Shown piece by piece: positions 1-6,962 of a stretch of DNA of 8,303 bases. Position 1 is the first letter of the stretch. Every line of letters begins with the position of its first letter. The position numbers and the translations under genes were made by a program. The notes under the pieces were generated by a model that saw nothing but the letters and a program-made list of their open reading frames with translations, was not told the DNA's origin and did not search any database. The stretch is from Moanibacter sp964542645 (GTDB lineage Bacteria > Verrucomicrobiota > Verrucomicrobiia > Opitutales > UBA2987). The DNA lies in contig CAZIUG010000017.1 of assembly GCA_964542645.1 (NCBI GenBank), positions 1 through 8,303 on the forward strand. Reading direction: 5' to 3'.

Positions 1-175
1 CGGATGGATTAACGGTTCAAGAAGGGGTTTTCGCGGATAAATTACGAAATGTGTTCCGGATCCCACTTGATCCTGTTGAGCCAGGAGAGGAACGTATTAT
101 AAGAATTAAGGCGGATAAAGCCTGGTGGTCTCAAGGAGCAGTTGGGCGAAAATTGGGAATCCGAGTGTTCTTGGA
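1..175 (+). repeat. Direct repeat, copy 1 (period 492 bp, partner at 493-667)
   Basis: This stretch aligns without gaps to 493-667 at an offset of exactly 492 bp (164 codons), so the repeat stays in frame. Bases 70-115 are identical to 562-607. By hand count the part from about 55 to 175 differs at roughly nine positions, while the first 55 or so bases differ at a clearly higher rate. The copy may extend upstream of the window. Confidence 0.9.
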
Positions 176-671
176 GGAGGCTCTGGCTCTCTTCGAAAGA
201 GGGGGCCGAAGCAATTACATTTTAGCCGCCATGGCCGAACGGGTTTTCGACTCTCCCGATGATCCCTACTTTCAGTCGGTGCTAGAAGCCCTCGAAGAAT
301 CTGATTCATCGGTGCTGATTCAAGGTAATGATAGTGCTGTCCGTGGGTTCGCTATTTCTAGGGATGGTTGGACAAGTGGACAGGACCCTGGGTACTTGAT
401 TTTGAAGAACCGGGGAGATTCCCCGTTAATGTTTACCCTTAAGCTCGCCAACCATGCGCCCGATAGCGATCTCCCCATCACGGTTAAGGTGTCGGATGGA
501 TTATCAGTTCGAGAAGGAATTTTCTCAGATGAATTGCGAGACATGCTTCGGATCCCACTTAATCCTGTTGAGCCAGGAGAGGAACGTATTATAAGAATTA
601 AGGCGGACAAAGCCTGGTGGCCCCAAGGAGCAGATAGGCGAAAATTGGGAATCCGGGTATTCTTGGATTAG
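1..671 (+). CDS. C-terminal part of a protein with duplicated beta-sandwich-like modules (5' partial)
   Basis: The reading frame is open from base 3 to the TAG at 669-671, giving 222 visible residues, so the true start lies upstream; a GTG at 51 falls inside a repeated module and is unlikely to be the start. Residues 1-57 closely repeat residues 165-221. The complete second module (about 116-222) opens with GWT, continues with alternating hydrophobic strands (GYLILKN, LMFTLKL, ITVKV) and closes with DKAWWPQG followed by RRKLGIRVF. A charged, probably helical linker (about 58-105) joins the modules. From memory, similar small beta-sandwich modules ending in a D/R-R-x-LG-x-x-V pattern occur fused to glycosyltransferases and other proteins of polysaccharide loci, where they may bind glycan; this is recollection plus inference. 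No catalytic motif is visible. It lies 147 bp upstream of the permease. A Wzt-type C-terminal carbohydrate-binding domain is an alternative, but no ATPase motif is in view. Confidence 0.75.
   Translation, partial: DGLTVQEGVFADKLRNVFRIPLDPVEPGEERIIRIKADKAWWSQGAVGRKLGIRVFLEEALALFERGGRSNYILAAMAERVFDSPDDPYFQSVLEALEESDSSVLIQGNDSAVRGFAISRDGWTSGQDPGYLILKNRGDSPLMFTLKLANHAPDSDLPITVKVSDGLSVREGIFSDELRDMLRIPLNPVEPGEERIIRIKADKAWWPQGADRRKLGIRVFLD
493..667 (+). repeat. Direct repeat, copy 2 (partner at 1-175)
   Basis: This is the second copy of the in-frame 492-bp-period repeat and it encodes the end of the last beta-sandwich module. Similarity stops abruptly at 667, two bases before the stop codon. In copy 1 the frame continues through GAG codons into the linker, whereas here it ends in GAT TAG. 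Confidence 0.9.
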
Positions 672-818
672 ATAATATGGAATGGTCTATTCCCCTAAAT
701 CTCTGTTGCACTTTCCAATCGCCGGGATTCTTTTAGAGGAAATCTGGTAATGTCACGGCGATCCGTCGAGTGAGTTCGGTAGATGCCTAACTAAAAGCGA
801 ACACATTTACATAATAGT

Positions 819-1667
819 ATGAATTACTCTGTTTCTTCGCAGTCTTCTGCATGGATTTATTTGAACCCGTGGGTAATCTTCCGTGATTTGTATGTCAACA
901 GAGAGCTACTTCGGCAATTCACGGTTCGGAATGTTCAGATCAAGCACAAGGGCAGCTATTTTGGTTTATTGTGGTCGGCTATCACTCCCTTGTTGATGAT
1001 GGGCCTCTACTATTTTGTGTTCGGCATAATTTTTCAGCGGACTTACGGTATGATCGATAATGAGTCCGGCACCGACTTCGCCTTGGGTCTTTTTTTAAGT
1101 TTGACCCTTTTTCAGTTCGTTGCAGAGGCTCTGACGGTCGCCCCGCTGATTATTGTCAGTAGTCCTAATCTAGTAAAAAAGGTTGTTTTCCCATTAAGCA
1201 TCCTTCCTGCTGCTACGATAGGCGCCGCGCTTTTCCATTTTTTAGTTAGTCTTTTACTTGTTTTCCTAGGGATGTTGATTTTTGGAAGAGGTCTGGGATG
1301 GGGAAATCTTTGGTTACCAGTAATTGTTTTCCCGATGATCTTATTGACCATGGGTCTGACCTGGCTGCTTTCCTCTCTGGGAGTATTCTTCAGGGACATC
1401 GGACACTTTATGCAGGTTGTAACTAGTATCATCCTTTACGGAAGCGCCATTTTCTATTCGACCTCCATGATACCAGCTGAGGCTTGGAGCATCATGAAAT
1501 TCAATCCTTTCATTCACGTAATAGATATGAGTCGTAGCGTGCTGCTCTGGGATATGCCATTGAACCTGATGGATCTTTCCTACTTGTATTTAATCGGGAT
1601 TATCGCTTTCGTGGTCGGCTACGCAGTGTTTCAGAAATTAAAGTCGGCTTTTGCAGACGTGATGTGA
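819..1667 (+). CDS. wzm: ABC-2 type polysaccharide export permease, Wzm-like
   Basis: This 282-residue protein is the expected size for the membrane subunit of a Wzm/Wzt (KpsM/TagG-type) exporter, which moves a lipid-linked glycan across the inner membrane. The N-terminal amphipathic stretch (residues about 18-45: FRDLYVNRELL, then KHKGSYFGLLW at 42-52) is the family signature, with LGxLW followed by the first membrane segment from P57. About six hydrophobic segments follow (roughly 53-72, 88-112, 125-152, 165-190, 197-220, 250-275), and the short polar C-terminus KLKSAFADVM is typical. The ATG at 819 is used; no good Shine-Dalgarno site precedes it. The stop is one base before the next ATG, so the two genes are very probably co-transcribed. 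The partner ATPase (Wzt), often adjacent, is not downstream here. The family call is firm; the symbol is by analogy and the glycan exported is unknown. Confidence 0.93.
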   Translation: MNYSVSSQSSAWIYLNPWVIFRDLYVNRELLRQFTVRNVQIKHKGSYFGLLWSAITPLLMMGLYYFVFGIIFQRTYGMIDNESGTDFALGLFLSLTLFQFVAEALTVAPLIIVSSPNLVKKVVFPLSILPAATIGAALFHFLVSLLLVFLGMLIFGRGLGWGNLWLPVIVFPMILLTMGLTWLLSSLGVFFRDIGHFMQVVTSIILYGSAIFYSTSMIPAEAWSIMKFNPFIHVIDMSRSVLLWDMPLNLMDLSYLYLIGIIAFVVGYAVFQKLKSAFADVM

Positions 1668-1668
1668 A

Positions 1669-2823
1669 ATGCTGGAAGAAAAAAAGATCATCGTGGATCT
1701 GTTGCCGGTTTTACCCGGTGGTGCGAATGGAGGGGCGAAACCCTTTGCGTTTGAGTTGGTTCGTGCACTAGGGATTGTGTCTCCGCGGTGTCGATTTTAT
1801 CTTATGGGATCAGATCGCAATTGGAATGAGCTTGCTGCCCTGGAATCCTCTAATATTCATCGGATTAATCCAGATGGGACCATTCGCCGGGGAATTCTTG
1901 AACGTTTGTTTCACCGGGGGAAATCGGTCTCGCATCAACCTCTGGGAGCAGACTTGATGTTCTGCCCATTTACGGGAATTTCCCCTTATTTCCCTGACCT
2001 TCCAGTCGTTTCAGTGGTGCACGATCTTCAGTTTCGTTATTACCCTCAGTTTTTTGAAGCCGAAGATCTTGCGGAGAGAGAATCGAATCTTATAAACGTA
2101 TGTAGTCGTTCCCGAAGGATAATCTGTGTATCTGAATTTGTAAGGGAAAGTCTCCATGAAAGCACGGATCTACCTCGCAAAGGGACCGCTGCCATCCACA
2201 GCCGACTGTCCTCTCGATTGATTGTTCCTTCGAAGAGAGAAATGGGTTCGGTGTTAGAAGGTATGGATGTGCGTGAGAATAGGTTTCTCCTCTACCCATC
2301 AAATTTCTGGCTACATAAGAATCACAGAATGCTATTGACAGCACTTGGGATGTATTTAGCTGAGCAGCCGAGTTCGGATCTCAAACTTGTCTGTACGGGA
2401 AATCGGGATGGGATGATGGAGGAAATAAAAGAAGCATCCGAAAAAATGGGACTTGGGGGAATCGTGATTCTCCCAGGCTTCTGTACGGATCTGGAGTTAG
2501 CATGCCTCTTCCAAGCCAGTCTTGGCGTTATTTTCCCATCTCTTTACGAGGGATTTGGTCTGCCTATTCTCGAAGCGTATGCGTTTGGGAAACCCGTTCT
2601 GTGCAGTAACCGGACCAGCCTGCCGGAAATTGCAGGAGGACTGGCTGCTTACTTCGACCCTAGGGTACCTGAAGAAATCAAAGAAGCGATAGGAACGTTA
2701 GAAAACGGAGACTTCGAGAATGACGGGGTTGCTGAGAAACGGCGAGAGGTTGCACGTAAATTTGGGGATTCCCTCGAAATGGGGCGGCAGTATACTCGAA
2801 TTTTCAACGATCAAATAAGCTAG
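1669..2823 (+). CDS. Glycosyltransferase family 4-type (GT-B fold)
   Basis: This 384-residue protein has the two-domain GT-B architecture. The N-terminal acceptor domain begins with strand KKIIVDLLP and a glycine-rich GGANGG turn (about 17-22), and has VVSVVHDLQFRYYP near residue 120, a segment common in GT4 mannosyl- and rhamnosyltransferase-like enzymes. The C-terminal donor domain begins near residue 205 with FLLYPSNFWLHKNH, where K217 is the conserved basic residue contacting the donor phosphates. It also contains VILPGF and the E-x7-E motif with E294 and E302 (YEGFGLPILE), followed by AFGKPVLCSN and SLPEIAGG. These are retaining-enzyme features. The start is the ATG one base after the permease stop, implying translational coupling. 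It should act in the cytoplasm on a lipid-linked acceptor, using a nucleotide sugar. The sugar specificity cannot be read from the sequence. Confidence 0.93.
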   Translation: MLEEKKIIVDLLPVLPGGANGGAKPFAFELVRALGIVSPRCRFYLMGSDRNWNELAALESSNIHRINPDGTIRRGILERLFHRGKSVSHQPLGADLMFCPFTGISPYFPDLPVVSVVHDLQFRYYPQFFEAEDLAERESNLINVCSRSRRIICVSEFVRESLHESTDLPRKGTAAIHSRLSSRLIVPSKREMGSVLEGMDVRENRFLLYPSNFWLHKNHRMLLTALGMYLAEQPSSDLKLVCTGNRDGMMEEIKEASEKMGLGGIVILPGFCTDLELACLFQASLGVIFPSLYEGFGLPILEAYAFGKPVLCSNRTSLPEIAGGLAAYFDPRVPEEIKEAIGTLENGDFENDGVAEKRREVARKFGDSLEMGRQYTRIFNDQIS

Positions 2824-2890
2824 AAATTTATTGGATTTCGTCTTGTCATTTATTTGGATTTAATGGAGCGAAGGGGAAACATTTCAATAA

Positions 2891-3019
2891 ATGAATTCAA
2901 AACAATTGGTAATTGTCCTTTTATCAACGCCAGAGAACCCCTTTCTGAAAAAATACGGTTCTAGGTTTCTGGCTAGAAAATTTGGACAGAGTCCAAAGCC
3001 GCTCAGCCCTCGAGTATAA
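2891..3019 (+). CDS. Possible small ORF, 42 residues, in frame with the downstream GT2 gene
   Basis: An ATG at 2891 opens a 42-codon frame ending in TAA at 3017-3019. The predicted peptide begins MNSKQLVIVLLSTPENPF and is basic towards its end. A purine-rich GGAGCGAAGGGG lies at 2864-2875 but is too far from the ATG to be a normal ribosome binding site. The frame is the same as that of the glycosyltransferase starting at 3032, separated only by the TAA and four codons. I do not recognise the peptide. It could be a leader peptide, a degenerate N-terminal extension or chance; chance is the default. Confidence 0.2.
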   Translation: MNSKQLVIVLLSTPENPFLKKYGSRFLARKFGQSPKPLSPRV

Positions 3020-3031
3020 ACGTTGGCATCT

Positions 3032-3934
3032 ATGGCTACAAGTCTGTCAATCATTACTCCGTCTCTCAACCAGAGTCGTTTCATAGAGCGCACTATTCGC
3101 AGTGTTCTCTCTCAAGATGTGCCGGGTATTGAGTACGTAATTTGTGATGGTGGAAGTACCGACGGAACTCTCGAAATTCTCCGCAGATTCGATTCTCAAA
3201 TAGACTGGTGTTCGGAGCCGGATGGAGGACAAGCAGATGCAGTAAATAAGGGAATTCTGCGAACCTCGGGCGAGGTGATCGGATGGTTAAACTCCGACGA
3301 CATTTATTATCCTAGAATGCTCGAGAAGGTTTGTGCGTTTTTCGATTCTAATTCAGAAATCGATGTGATTTATGGGCAAGCAAATCATATTAATGAAGAT
3401 GATTCCCTGATAGCACCTTACCCGACAGAATTATGGAATCTGGAGCGACTTAAGGAGGTTTGCTTCCTCTGCCAGCCGGCTGTCTTTTTCCGGAGGCGGG
3501 TGGTTGATCGATTCGGACTCCTCGATAGTAAACTTAGGTTCTGTATGGACTACGAATATTGGATAAGGCTTGCACTTAGCGGATCCGTCTTTTCCCATCA
3601 GAAACAGATTTTTGCCGGATCTCGAATGTATGCTGAAAATAAGACGAAGAGCTTCCTAAGGGAGGTCCACGCTGAAATTAATGATATGCTTCTAGAGAAG
3701 TTGGGAAATGTGCCGGATTCGTGGATTTTCAACTACGCTCACGCGGTTCTCGAATCGCGGGGAAAAACCCGTGAACATAAATTTCGTTTTGTCGCCGATC
3801 TCTCTCTAAATGCATTTATAGCTTCTATTAAGTGGAATCGAACGATGAGTAAAGGTGTCCGAAGGACGATTTTAGAATGGCTTTCAGACGGACTCGTTAA
3901 CAAATTTGAAGGTGAAAATTGGTTTCGACGTTAG
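3032..3934 (+). CDS. Glycosyltransferase family 2 (GT-A fold)
   Basis: This 300-residue inverting-type GT2 enzyme is cytoplasmic or membrane-associated and transfers a sugar from a nucleotide donor to the growing glycan. Motifs in order: LSIITPSLNQSRFIERTIRSV at residues 5-25 (first nucleotide-binding strand and helix), the CDGGSTDGT loop at 38-46, DGGQADAVNKG at 64-74, and NSDD at 87-90 as the metal-binding DxD-equivalent. CQPAVFFRR (147-155) and MDYEYWIRL (172-180) form the acceptor side and contain the acidic pair expected for the catalytic base. This motif set matches a common GT2 subgroup in O-antigen and exopolysaccharide loci. The ATG at 3032 puts the first strand at residues 5-9, as usual; a TTG at 3023 would add three residues. 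Neither has a clear Shine-Dalgarno site. The final 23 bases overlap the next gene. The family is certain; donor and linkage are unknown. Confidence 0.93.
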   Translation: MATSLSIITPSLNQSRFIERTIRSVLSQDVPGIEYVICDGGSTDGTLEILRRFDSQIDWCSEPDGGQADAVNKGILRTSGEVIGWLNSDDIYYPRMLEKVCAFFDSNSEIDVIYGQANHINEDDSLIAPYPTELWNLERLKEVCFLCQPAVFFRRRVVDRFGLLDSKLRFCMDYEYWIRLALSGSVFSHQKQIFAGSRMYAENKTKSFLREVHAEINDMLLEKLGNVPDSWIFNYAHAVLESRGKTREHKFRFVADLSLNAFIASIKWNRTMSKGVRRTILEWLSDGLVNKFEGENWFRR

Positions 3935-5111
3935 CCAAACCGGTAGCGGGAAGGCTGGTTGTGGATTCTTCGCTGATAGTCTCATTCGTCAGTTAACGGC
4001 GTCAGATGAGACCAACGAGTATCTACTCTACCCCACTTTTGGCGGTCACTTCTGGGATCCAGATTGGAAGATTTCGACATTCAATGTCAACCGGCCTAGA
4101 GTGAGGAGAGTGGAGGGTTATGCAACCCATGGAGAATCGAGGAAGTTCTGGTTAAATCCGGATGATGATTTCGAAGAAAAGTTGGGATTTCCGGATATTG
4201 TACATTCCATGAACTTCTTCTGTCCGCCTGACGATAAAAGGTTTCGCATTGCCTATATGCTCTACGATCTTTGCTTTATCAGACATCCTGATTGGACAAC
4301 GGAGGAGAATCGCCTCGGATGCTTCGATGGAGTTTTCCGTGCTAGCCTTTACGCAGATTTTATTATAACAATTTCCGAATATTCGCGAACTCATTTCCTG
4401 CGGACTTTCCCCTATTTTCCTGATGAACGCATAAAAAATGTGGGGGGTGCGAGCCGACTCAGTATCCAGGAAGATCTTCCAAGGCCGGATCGTTTACGGA
4501 ATTTAAAGCAAGGTGGGTTCTGGCTTGTGGTGGGGACTCTCGAACCTCGGAAGAACCACATTCGGCTTTTATCGGCGTTTTTAAAGCTTAAGAAAGAACA
4601 GGGCTCTTTATTGCCGATTGTAGTGGCAGGGGGAAAAGGCTGGTTGGATGAAGAGATTCGAAATGGACTAGCAAGCGTCGAACTTGAAAAGGAATTGTTT
4701 ACACTTGGATATGTTGATGAAGATGAGCTCCATTGGCTCTATCAGAACTGTTTTGCCTTTGTCTTCCCGTCACTTTTTGAGGGCTTGGGTCTTCCGGTTC
4801 TGGAAGCGATGAGCTGTGGCGCCCCAGTCTTAACATCAGAATGTTCGTCGCTTACCGAATTGGCCGGTGATAGCGCAATATTGGTTGATCCATACGAAGA
4901 GGAGAGCATTTTAAAGGGACTACGCACTTTGTTGTTAGATTCTGTCCAGCGGGGTAGTCTGGCTGCTCGGGGATTGCGGCGTTCAAGGGAATTCACCTGG
5001 GAGAACATCGCCGAAAAGGTGAGGGGTATTTATGAAGAGATGCTGATTCTTCCCCGAAGAAAATTCGCAACGAAGAAAGAGCGCCCAGTTCATAAGGAGA
5101 TTATCATCTAA
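3912..5111 (+). CDS. Glycosyltransferase family 4-type (GT-B fold), second copy type
   Basis: This protein of about 399 residues has a GT-B fold. Starting at the GTG at 3912 gives MKIGFDVSQTG, the expected first strand; a TTG at 3906 would add two residues. Either start lies inside the end of the GT2 gene in another frame, a 23-29 bp overlap that suggests coupled translation. The N-domain has a GKAGCGFFADSLIRQL glycine turn and helix, then YMLYDLCFIRHP and ITISEYSRTHFL, standard for mannosyltransferase-like GT4 proteins. The donor domain carries VVGTLEPRKNH (E211, R213, K214) and the E-x7-E motif FEGLGLPVLE (E290, E298), then SCGAPVLTSECSSLTELAGD. The last 20 or so residues are strongly basic (RRKFATKKER) and may contact the membrane. 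Although from the same clan as the protein at 1669-2823, its N-domain and phosphate-contact motif differ clearly, so it is not a recent duplicate. Sugar specificity cannot be predicted. Confidence 0.92.
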   Translation: MKIGFDVSQTGSGKAGCGFFADSLIRQLTASDETNEYLLYPTFGGHFWDPDWKISTFNVNRPRVRRVEGYATHGESRKFWLNPDDDFEEKLGFPDIVHSMNFFCPPDDKRFRIAYMLYDLCFIRHPDWTTEENRLGCFDGVFRASLYADFIITISEYSRTHFLRTFPYFPDERIKNVGGASRLSIQEDLPRPDRLRNLKQGGFWLVVGTLEPRKNHIRLLSAFLKLKKEQGSLLPIVVAGGKGWLDEEIRNGLASVELEKELFTLGYVDEDELHWLYQNCFAFVFPSLFEGLGLPVLEAMSCGAPVLTSECSSLTELAGDSAILVDPYEEESILKGLRTLLLDSVQRGSLAARGLRRSREFTWENIAEKVRGIYEEMLILPRRKFATKKERPVHKEIII

Positions 5112-5408
5112 GACTATGCCAGCAAATAATCGCCAATTCAAGGGGATGAGTAGGGTCAAAAACAAAGTAGGTTTCGTTAGTCTAGAGGAGTTAAGGCCTC
5201 AGGAATTCTCACTCCTCATTGAGGATGGGAAAGAGTTTCCGATCTAAAACTGAGGATGAGGTAGACAACTCGGTGGGCCTCTAGGGACGGACAGAGATCA
5301 GCCGAGGGGCATTCCATCCATACAGAAGAATATTTGGGTATTTAGGCGTACTCCCCTTGTGATATGGAACCGATAGTGTGAGACGGAAGCAAATTAGAGA
5401 TAGTGGAA
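5112..5408. other. Intergenic gap with short repeats, no recognised gene
   Basis: This gap of about 297 bp is the largest in the window. It contains the 43-codon ORF listed separately, a perfect 7-bp inverted repeat GAGGAGT/ACTCCTC (5185-5191 and 5211-5217, 19-base loop), and the octamer TGAGGATG twice (5220-5227 and 5251-5258). None is followed by a T-run, so no intrinsic terminator is supported. I found no convincing -35/-10 pair before the next gene, although a promoter for that gene could well lie here. Bases 5248-5402 contain only trivial ORFs. Confidence 0.5.
5116..5247 (+). CDS. Possible small ORF, 43 residues, unknown
   Basis: An ATG at 5116 opens a frame ending in TAA at 5245-5247. 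An internal ATG at 5146 would give 33 residues. The peptide has an ordinary composition and contains KNKVGFVSLEELRPQEFSLL, which looks protein-like, but I recognise no family. AAGGAG at 5094-5099 lies 16 bases before the ATG, too far for typical use. The frame covers a 7-bp inverted repeat (5185-5191 with 5211-5217). It could be a small protein, a remnant of a decayed gene or chance. Confidence 0.25.
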   Translation: MPANNRQFKGMSRVKNKVGFVSLEELRPQEFSLLIEDGKEFPI

Positions 5409-6767
5409 ATGTCTGAGACAAAGATAAGTCCTCTTTACTTAAGGATAATGATAACCTTGTCCGTTCTTGCCGCGCTTTGTTTCTTCACGGCACGGCAAGT
5501 GGAGATACCTTTTCGGAGTGCACTTCGGGGCTGGGACAGCAGCTTCTATCACTTTTGGTTACGATCTTTAGCGGTGGATGGTGATTGGGATTTCCGTAAT
5601 GAACTTGAAGAGAACAATACGATTCCAGGAAAACTTAGGGAAGTATCTAGGAATCTCCCTCTTACGGAGAAGGGAAGGGTTCCAAATAAATACGGGATTG
5701 GGCTGGCTTTAGTCTCGGTGCCCTTCTATCTCCTCGCTGATGGAATCGTATTAGTATCCAACGCACTAGGTGCCGAAAATCTTAGGAGAGACGGTTTCAA
5801 TTTTGTCTACCAGATCTGTATCCAGTTCGGGCGATTTCTTTATGCAATTTTGGGAGTAATTCTCACATTTCGTTTCTGTTCATTCTGGTTCGATCGGAAG
5901 ATTGCCGCAGCCGCTACTCTTTCAGTTTGGGGATCAAGTCTGTTGCTCTACTATCAGACCTGGAACCTTAGCATGTCGCACAGTCTTACCTTCTCTCTCG
6001 TTGCCGCAATCCATTACCTTGTCCTTCTTATTGAGAAACGGGGTGGACTCTGTATTTCAAGGTGGATCGCCTTATTTGCCGCATCCGGGATCTTAGTCGT
6101 GACTCACTACCAGACGGTGATTTACTTGATCTTCCCTGCTTTTGTTGCGCTTCGATTTTTGCTTAGGAGCGGTCCTCCCGTTTGGAGGAGGGTTCTCGTT
6201 TCTTTGCCGTTCCTTTTCGCACCCATCGCTTTGCAGCTTTTGGCATGGAAGACCGTGTATGGATATTGGGTTCTCGACCCCTATGCGCAAGAAGGAGAAA
6301 CTTTAAATCTTAAGGGTGCGGTTTTACTTAAGGTGCTCTTTTCGTCAAATCACGGTTTTTTTTACTGGCATCCGTTTCCTCTCTTCGGGTTTGTGGGAAT
6401 GGTTGTTTACGCACTAGAAAAACGAAGCGAACTTTATTTATGGATCCTCACTTTCTTCATGATCTATTTAGTCAATGCATCGTTGGAATCGTGGAATGGG
6501 GCACAATCTTTTGGGCTCAGGAACTTTGAAGGTACGATATTCTTTGCAATCGTTGGTACCGCCTATCTCCTTGAAAAATTCAACCGGTACAATTGGTTTC
6601 TCCAGGGCTTTTATATCGCAAGTCTAACCAGCATCATTTGGAATATTAACCTTGGCATCCTCTTCACCACAAGTGCGATCAGTAGACGCTCCAGTGTTAC
6701 GATTAGTGAAATGCTTAAATCTACTGTCGAGTTTTACCCTTGGTTACTGAGGTGGTATTTCAATTAG
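5409..6767 (+). CDS. Polytopic membrane protein, probable GT-C-type glycosyltransferase
   Basis: This 452-residue protein has about ten or more hydrophobic segments spread along its length. After the first membrane helix (about 9-28), the loop has LRGWDSSFYHFW, where D43 matches the acidic residue that GT-C enzymes (PMT/ArnT/GT39-like) place in the first periplasmic loop for catalysis. RVPNKYGIGLALVSVPFY (90-107), SNHGFFYWHP (313-322) and WNGAQSFGLRNFEG (362-375) resemble later loop motifs of uncharacterised GT-C-like proteins. Such enzymes use polyprenyl-phosphate sugars on the periplasmic side, so it may decorate the glycan after or during export; that role is inference. The ATG at 5409 is preferred; a GTG at 5403 would add two residues, and there is no strong Shine-Dalgarno site. 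A run of eight T at 6356-6363 lies within the gene. An O-antigen polymerase or ligase is the alternative, but the first-loop motif favours GT-C. Confidence 0.75.
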   Translation: MSETKISPLYLRIMITLSVLAALCFFTARQVEIPFRSALRGWDSSFYHFWLRSLAVDGDWDFRNELEENNTIPGKLREVSRNLPLTEKGRVPNKYGIGLALVSVPFYLLADGIVLVSNALGAENLRRDGFNFVYQICIQFGRFLYAILGVILTFRFCSFWFDRKIAAAATLSVWGSSLLLYYQTWNLSMSHSLTFSLVAAIHYLVLLIEKRGGLCISRWIALFAASGILVVTHYQTVIYLIFPAFVALRFLLRSGPPVWRRVLVSLPFLFAPIALQLLAWKTVYGYWVLDPYAQEGETLNLKGAVLLKVLFSSNHGFFYWHPFPLFGFVGMVVYALEKRSELYLWILTFFMIYLVNASLESWNGAQSFGLRNFEGTIFFAIVGTAYLLEKFNRYNWFLQGFYIASLTSIIWNINLGILFTTSAISRRSSVTISEMLKSTVEFYPWLLRWYFN

Positions 6768-6773
6768 AAACTT

Positions 6774-6805
6774 CTCGAGATTAAGGGATTCATCGGCCTT
6801 TCGAG
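6774..6805 (+). other. Weak bulged hairpin just after the GT-C-like gene
   Basis: CTCGA (6774-6778) pairs with TCGAG (6801-6805), and AAGG (6783-6786) pairs with CCTT (6797-6800), leaving a 4-base bulge and a 10-base loop. It begins seven bases after the stop codon, a plausible place for a 3'-end structure. No T-run follows, so it is not a canonical intrinsic terminator, and pairing of this size can occur by chance. Confidence 0.2.
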
Positions 6806-6962
6806 CATTCTGATCCTGAAAAGAATATGAAACTAAATCAAATAAGATAGCCTATTCTGGAAACGAACTCTTGTAGGTTATGCTAATGTACTCAAGTAAG
6901 ACTCGAATTCTGTCTCAATCTTTCTGTCTTAACAATAAAGGCTTCTAATCTTAGTTGGGAGT

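Noticed and set aside
51..671. A complete 206-residue gene starting at GTG 51
   Set aside because: The frame is open to the window's first bases, and residues encoded before 51 match the second repeat copy, so the gene begins upstream.
706..734. Possible promoter before the permease (TTGCAC as -35)
   Set aside because: At the proper spacing the -10 position reads TCTTTT, a poor match, and no alternative hexamer pair was better.
720..760. Inverted repeat CGCCG/CGGCG between the first gene and the permease
   Set aside because: Only five base pairs with a loop over 30 bases and no T-run, so it is not supportable as a terminator or operator.
1112..1432. Reverse-strand ORF of 106 codons inside the permease gene
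   Set aside because: It is antisense to hydrophobic membrane-segment codons of a clear Wzm-like gene, which often produce spurious open frames.
1669..5111. The two GT4 proteins as a recent gene duplication
   Set aside because: They share fold-level motifs only (E-x7-E and the phosphate-contact lysine); the intervening sequence and N-domains are too different for recent duplication.
6356..6363. Run of eight T in the GT-C-like gene as a phase-variation tract
   Set aside because: The tract is short, the frame is intact, and there is no evidence of length variation in a single sequence.
6880..6905. Extended -10-like TGCTAATGT upstream of the GT9 gene
   Set aside because: The hexamer matches the consensus at only about three positions and no good -35 element accompanies it.
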